A stretch of DNA of 7,108 nt, taken from the NCBI GenBank assembly GCA_947085035.1, contig CAMTUW010000035.1, forward strand, positions 1 through 7,108, read 5' to 3'. Position 1 is the first letter of the stretch, and each line of letters opens with the position of its first letter. The position numbers and the translations under genes were made by a program. The notes under the pieces are model-generated. The model made no database searches. It was not told where the DNA came from and saw only the letters and a list, made by a program, of their open reading frames with translations. Below are positions 1-4,200 of this stretch, piece after piece. This stretch comes from CAMTUW01 sp947085035 (GTDB taxonomy: Bacteria; Actinomycetota; Coriobacteriia; Anaerosomatales; PHET01).

Positions 1-1024
1 CGGCATGGTGCGCTTCTTGCCGGGCGGAATCGATGACATGGTTGGCTGGGGAGTACTCGTCATGGGAATCGGGCTTGCCAGCGCGCTGTTCGGCGCGATC
101 GTGGGTTGTTTCCAGCGCGAGCCGCGCCACGTGCTCGCGTACTCCAGCATGAGTCAGTTCGGACTGATGAGCGTTGGCGTTGGAGTCGGGCTCGCCACCG
201 CGAAGGTGTGGCCCGCGGCCGTGGCTGCGGTGAGCATCTACCTCGTCCACCACGGATTCGCGAAGGCCGCGTTGTTCGCTGGCGACGACGCTCGTGCGGC
301 GTATGGTGCGCGTCGCTGGCTTGCCCCGGTACTCGCGCTGTCGGCACTGTCGCTCGCGGGACTGCCGCTTTCGAGCGGCGCGATCGCGAAGGTCGCGCTC
401 AAGGGCGTCGCCGCGAAGGCCCCGGGAGCGTGGCCGCAGGCGCTCGAGGTGCTCCTGCCGCTTCTGGCTCTGGGCACGACGCTTGTGATGGCGCGCTTCC
501 TGTTCGTCACGCTCGCGCGTGGTGCGAAGGGGGATTCTGTTGATCCGCGTGTTCGTCTCGGTCGCGCTGTCGCTTTCGTGGTGTTGTCAGGATTCGTCGC
601 GGTCTTCCTGTGGCTGATCGACTTCGAGCCCGCGTCGTACGCGGCGCACAAGTCGCTCGGGTCAGCGTACCTGTGGGTACTGGCGTGGCCGCTGGTCGCC
701 GGGGTGGTGATCGCTTCGGCGGCGTGGTTCACGCGTGCGAGCTGGATCTCGCGGCTTGTGGGACTGGTACCACCGGGCGACCTGTGGGCCCGGGCCCTCG
801 AGACTGCTGACGCGAGGTGGACCCGATATCAGGAGCGAATCGTGACGCAGGCCGACGCGAGGAACTCCGGCGACGCCGTGGAGGCGAGCGTTCCGAGCGA
901 GTCCACGCGCCTCACGCGCGCCTTGCGAGTCGCGACTTCGGCAGAATCGCGCCTGCTGACGTGGCCGGTCGCATCGGGTGTGATCGCGCTGTTCGCGCTG
1001 GTCGCTCTCCTGCTCGCGAGGTAG
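1..1024 (+). CDS. Proton-translocating membrane subunit (complex I NuoL/M/N, MrpD or hydrogenase type), C-terminal part
   Basis: The frame is open from the left edge (codon phase at base 2) and ends at TAG 1022-1024. The first ATG, at 5, is probably internal, because the visible 339 residues lack the N-terminal helices this family normally has. The Proton_antipo_M family signature is clear. REPRHVLAYSSMSQFG (about 38-53) matches the family's K/R-x-x-LAYSS-S-Q motif. The helix with HHGFAKAALF (82-91) holds the His and Lys expected in the proton path. LSLAGLPLSSGAIAKV (115-130) matches the LAGLP-SG-K motif. Hydrophobic helices lie near 13-35, 48-66, 68-90, 107-125, 145-170, 188-206, 221-242 and 320-338. 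A hydrophilic stretch (about 255-318) precedes the last helix, as in long NuoL/HyfB-like subunits. By family, it would move protons or cations across the cytoplasmic membrane as part of a multisubunit complex. The exact complex (NADH dehydrogenase, Mrp antiporter, or Ech/Hyf-type hydrogenase) cannot be told, because partner genes would lie to the left. Confidence 0.85.
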   Translation, partial: GMVRFLPGGIDDMVGWGVLVMGIGLASALFGAIVGCFQREPRHVLAYSSMSQFGLMSVGVGVGLATAKVWPAAVAAVSIYLVHHGFAKAALFAGDDARAAYGARRWLAPVLALSALSLAGLPLSSGAIAKVALKGVAAKAPGAWPQALEVLLPLLALGTTLVMARFLFVTLARGAKGDSVDPRVRLGRAVAFVVLSGFVAVFLWLIDFEPASYAAHKSLGSAYLWVLAWPLVAGVVIASAAWFTRASWISRLVGLVPPGDLWARALETADARWTRYQERIVTQADARNSGDAVEASVPSESTRLTRALRVATSAESRLLTWPVASGVIALFALVALLLAR

Positions 1025-1120
1025 TGGCGAGTCACCCCGGTTCTGCCGGAGGCACAGGGAGTTGACGCTGGATTGTGCGTGCTGTGCAGGCATGCGGGTG
1101 ACCCGATCGCTGCCAGGTCG

Positions 1121-1140
1121 GAACAATCCGGAGCAATCCT
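1121..1140 (+). repeat. Imperfect 10-bp tandem repeat upstream of promoter
   Basis: GAACAATCCG is followed directly by GAGCAATCCT, so 8 of 10 positions match. The unit length is close to one helical turn, and the pair sits about 40-60 bases upstream of the -10-like box. It could be a pair of half-sites for an activator on one face of the DNA. It is short enough to be chance. Confidence 0.35.
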
Positions 1141-1177
1141 GATTCACCTCGAGGCAACTCGTGGTTTCGCACTGATG

Positions 1178-1186
1178 TGTTATATT
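1178..1186 (+). promoter_or_regulatory. Extended -10 promoter-like box for the YD-repeat gene
   Basis: TGT-TATATT reads as an extended -10 element: TGn followed by a hexamer with one mismatch to TATAAT. It stands out in GC-rich DNA and would start transcription near 1192-1194, about 26 bases before the chosen ATG. No good -35 hexamer is visible at 16-18 bases upstream (1158-1163 is CTCGTG), which suits an extended -10 promoter or one that needs an activator. This is a prediction from motif only. Confidence 0.4.
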
Positions 1187-1207
1187 GGACCGGATATGTT
1201 TACCACT

Positions 1208-1212
1208 GGGGG
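1208..1212 (+). promoter_or_regulatory. Weak Shine-Dalgarno-like G-run before ATG 1219
   Basis: GGGGG ends 6 bases before ATG 1219 and can pair with the CCUCC of 16S rRNA using one G-U pair. A second run, GAGGGGG at 1221-1227, lies just inside the gene. It could instead serve an in-frame GTG at 1240, but the 12-base spacing is long and that start would remove part of the positively charged n-region. ATG 1219 is preferred because it gives a complete signal peptide. A GTG at 1177 is also in frame, but it overlaps the -10-like box. Confidence 0.4.
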
Positions 1213-1218
1213 CGCTTC

Positions 1219-4200
1219 ATGAGGGGGATTCCGGTTTCCGTGTTCGGCCGAACGTGTTCCATCGCTCTGTCCGTGGTACTTCTCGCCGGTCCGGCGCTTC
1301 AAGCGGGACCGGCGTTCGCTTCTCCGGAGGCAGCAGCGACTGGCATCACGCGCGGCGGCGAAGCCGAATCGGACGCGGAGGCCGCACCTGTGCCCGAGCC
1401 CACGGTCGTCCGTGAGCTCGTCGACAAGCGCGGCGAGAACGTTACCCAGTACCTGCTCTCAGACGGCGACATCCGCGCCGTGATCACGGAGGTGCCCACG
1501 CGCTATCGAGACGAAGACGGTGAGCTCACCGACATCGTCCCGGTGCTCGTGCCGGGGAGCGTATCGGGTACCGTCGAGACGCTCGCCACCCCGCTTGAGG
1601 TGAGTGCCGGTGCCCAAGTCGGCTCGCAGGCGCCCGTGACGCTCACGGGTCCGGACTACGCAGTCGGCATCGACTACCTCGGGGCAGCCGAGCAGGCCCG
1701 GGTGGTCTACGGCGAGACCACCCGCTACCTCGACGTGGCTCAAGACACCGATCTCGAGTACCGGGCGCTGCGCGATGGCATCAAAGAGACCGTCATCTTG
1801 AGAAGTGCCCAGGCACCCGCGTCTCACACCTTCAGGCTTTCCCTCGACGGTCTCGAGGTCAGGCGTGAGCTGACCGGCACGTTCACGCTGTACTGCGAAG
1901 GCGGGACCGAACCCCTCCTCGACATCGGCCGCCTCGTGGTGTTCGACTCGAGTCGTGATGGGGCCGATGAGCCGACGTACTGCGAGGCCGCGACGATGAC
2001 GGTCGAGCCTGCGGGGGACGGATACGCGCTTGTGACCTATGAGGTCTCACCGGAGTGGCTGCAAGACCCCGCACGCGTCTTCCCGGTACACGTCGACCCC
2101 ACAATCACGCGGACGGGTCCGAGTCCGACGAAGGACACCTACGTCACATCGGCCTACCCGAACAACTCCTACGGATCGTCTGACGAGCTGAAGTGCGGCT
2201 ACTACGACTCATCGACCGGTCACAACCGCTCCTACGTGCGCTTCTCCTGGTCGACGAGCGACATCCCCGCCAAGGCCTACGTGAGTTCGGCCTCCTTCGA
2301 GACCTACATGTTCCACCAGTACTACACGAACACCACCACGAACGTCCGCATCGGCCGCATCGACGAGGCGTGGCCGAGCAGCACCTGGAGCTGGAACACG
2401 AAACCGGACTACACCTACATCGGCAAAGAGGATGTCACCGGCCGGGGCAAGTGGGTCAGGTTCGAGGCGGGTCCCACCGTGCAGTACTGGGTCAACGACT
2501 ACGCGAACAGGAACCACGGCTTCCAGCTCTACCAGCTGAACGACTCCACAGAGAACACCTACTACTGGAAGAAGTTCTACTCGAGCGATTACTCGAACAC
2601 CTCGTATCTGCCGAAGCTCGTCGTCAAGTACTCGAGCCCGAGTCTCACCGCGAACAAGACCGGCTTCGACAAGCCCGTCTATCGGGTGGGCGACACAGTG
2701 ACGGCGACGCTCACCGTGAATGCGCAAGAGATTCCGCAGGATCTCAACTGCGTCGAGGTCAGGGTCTTGGGCGTCAGCCAGGCCACCGGCAACACGATCT
2801 CGCGCGGGAGGTTCGCCTGGACGCATACCGATCCGAACACCTCTCCCAGCGCGACCTATGTGAACCCGGTCCTGTGTCCCGGGGTGGGAGGCGGACGGGT
2901 CTCGCAGCATACTTCTGACACCGCGAACGTCGTCGAGCTGCTGCACACCTCGTGCTGGGAGGACGTCGTCTCAGGCCAGAACCCTGCGACCTTCCGCTTC
3001 AAGTGGCGCATCGGGCAGGGCTACGCCGACGTGCAGAATAACCGCATAGAGGTCCGCTTCAAGATGGACCCGGCCAACGGCAATGACACCGGCAACCGCT
3101 GGACTTCCGAGTGGATGACGGTGGCCGGCACGTTCGGTGTGCAGCCGGGAGAGGATGTCGGGGGCGTGTCGCTCTCGACGACCGCGAGCGCTGAGTGGTT
3201 CGAAGAGGCCGACGCTGGCGCTGACCTCATAGCAGACAACCGCAATGACGGCGCGTCATCCGGCCGCGGCTCGGTCTCGCTCACGTGGGGACCGGTCCCC
3301 GGCGCGGGGGGCTACGACGTCTACCTCTTCGACGGCGCGAACCAAAGGCTCGTCGGCAGCACCCCGGCCACGAACACATCGTGGTCGAGCGCGGGGCGTG
3401 CGCTCTACCCGACCGACACCTGGATCGCGAACAACTCCTCGGCGCTCGCAGGTGGCGCGAACCCGTTCTCGAGCGCCACGCGTGAGCTACGTGACGACCC
3501 CCGGGCGCTTTACGCCGCCACACCCGGCACCTCCGTCGACGGTGTCCCCGCCTACTTCCTGAAGGTCGTGCCGACGATGGGCACGCCGGGCACGGGGCCC
3601 GTGAGTGCCGCCGAGACGATCACCGTCGCGCTTGAGGACCGCACGCTGCGCGTCCACGATGACCCGGTGCGCCCCGAAGGTGACCTCGGTGAGATCGCGG
3701 GGCACTCGGCGGCGGCGCGACTCGACACCGCATCGCTCCTCCTTGACGTGACCGACCTGTCGATCCCCTCGTGGGGGCCGGCCGCCGAAGTATCCCGCCA
3801 CTACTCCTCAGCCGTGACGGCGACGGCCGGCTTCGCGCCGGGCTGGCGCTTCGGCTTCGACCAGCGGGTGTCGGTGGCGGGCTCTGTCGCCACTTACACC
3901 GATGAGCGGGGCGAGTCCCATCGCTTCCGCGCCTCAGGCACCTCGTGGATATCAGCGAACGGCTTCTTCGGCACGCTGGAGGCCACGACCACGGGCGGCG
4001 CATGGGCGATCCGCTTCGTCGATCGGACGGTGAAGAGGTTCGACGCGGCCGGGGCGCTGCTCTCGGAGACGGACGCCAACGGCAACGCCGTGAGCTACGC
4101 GCGAAGCGGAGGCGACCTCACCATCACGGCCGCCAACGGACAGGCCATCCTCGTTGACTACACCGATGGAGTCGTGACGTCTGCGACGTATGCGACCGCT

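Larger units (their letters stand above)
1025..1218. other. Intergenic gap between membrane subunit and YD-repeat gene
   Basis: This gap has no supported gene. No strong intrinsic terminator follows the upstream stop. The best inverted repeat is a four-pair CCGG-TTCTG-CCGG at 1037-1049 with no T-run, and there is an 8-bp palindrome CCTCGAGG at 1147-1154. The right part becomes locally AT-richer (about 1165-1203), which fits a promoter for the downstream gene. The spacing argues that the two genes are separate transcription units, although read-through is not excluded. Confidence 0.7.

Noticed and set aside
1037..1049. CCGG-TTCTG-CCGG hairpin as a terminator for the membrane gene
   Set aside because: It has only four base pairs and no T-run, too weak to call.
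1062..1090. TTGACG as a -35 box for the downstream gene
   Set aside because: The hexamer at the right spacing (1085-1090, TGCAGG) is not a -10, and the box is too far from the better TATATT at 1181.
2193..2918. 241-codon + strand frame, rich in Arg, His and Leu
   Set aside because: It overlaps the DNRLRE region of the giant gene in another frame. Its low-complexity RH/RL composition shows it is a shadow frame.
2209..2946. 245-codon open frame on the - strand
   Set aside because: It is antisense to the DNRLRE region, which has a convincing sense-strand domain. Its composition is that of a mirror frame and it shows no recognisable family.
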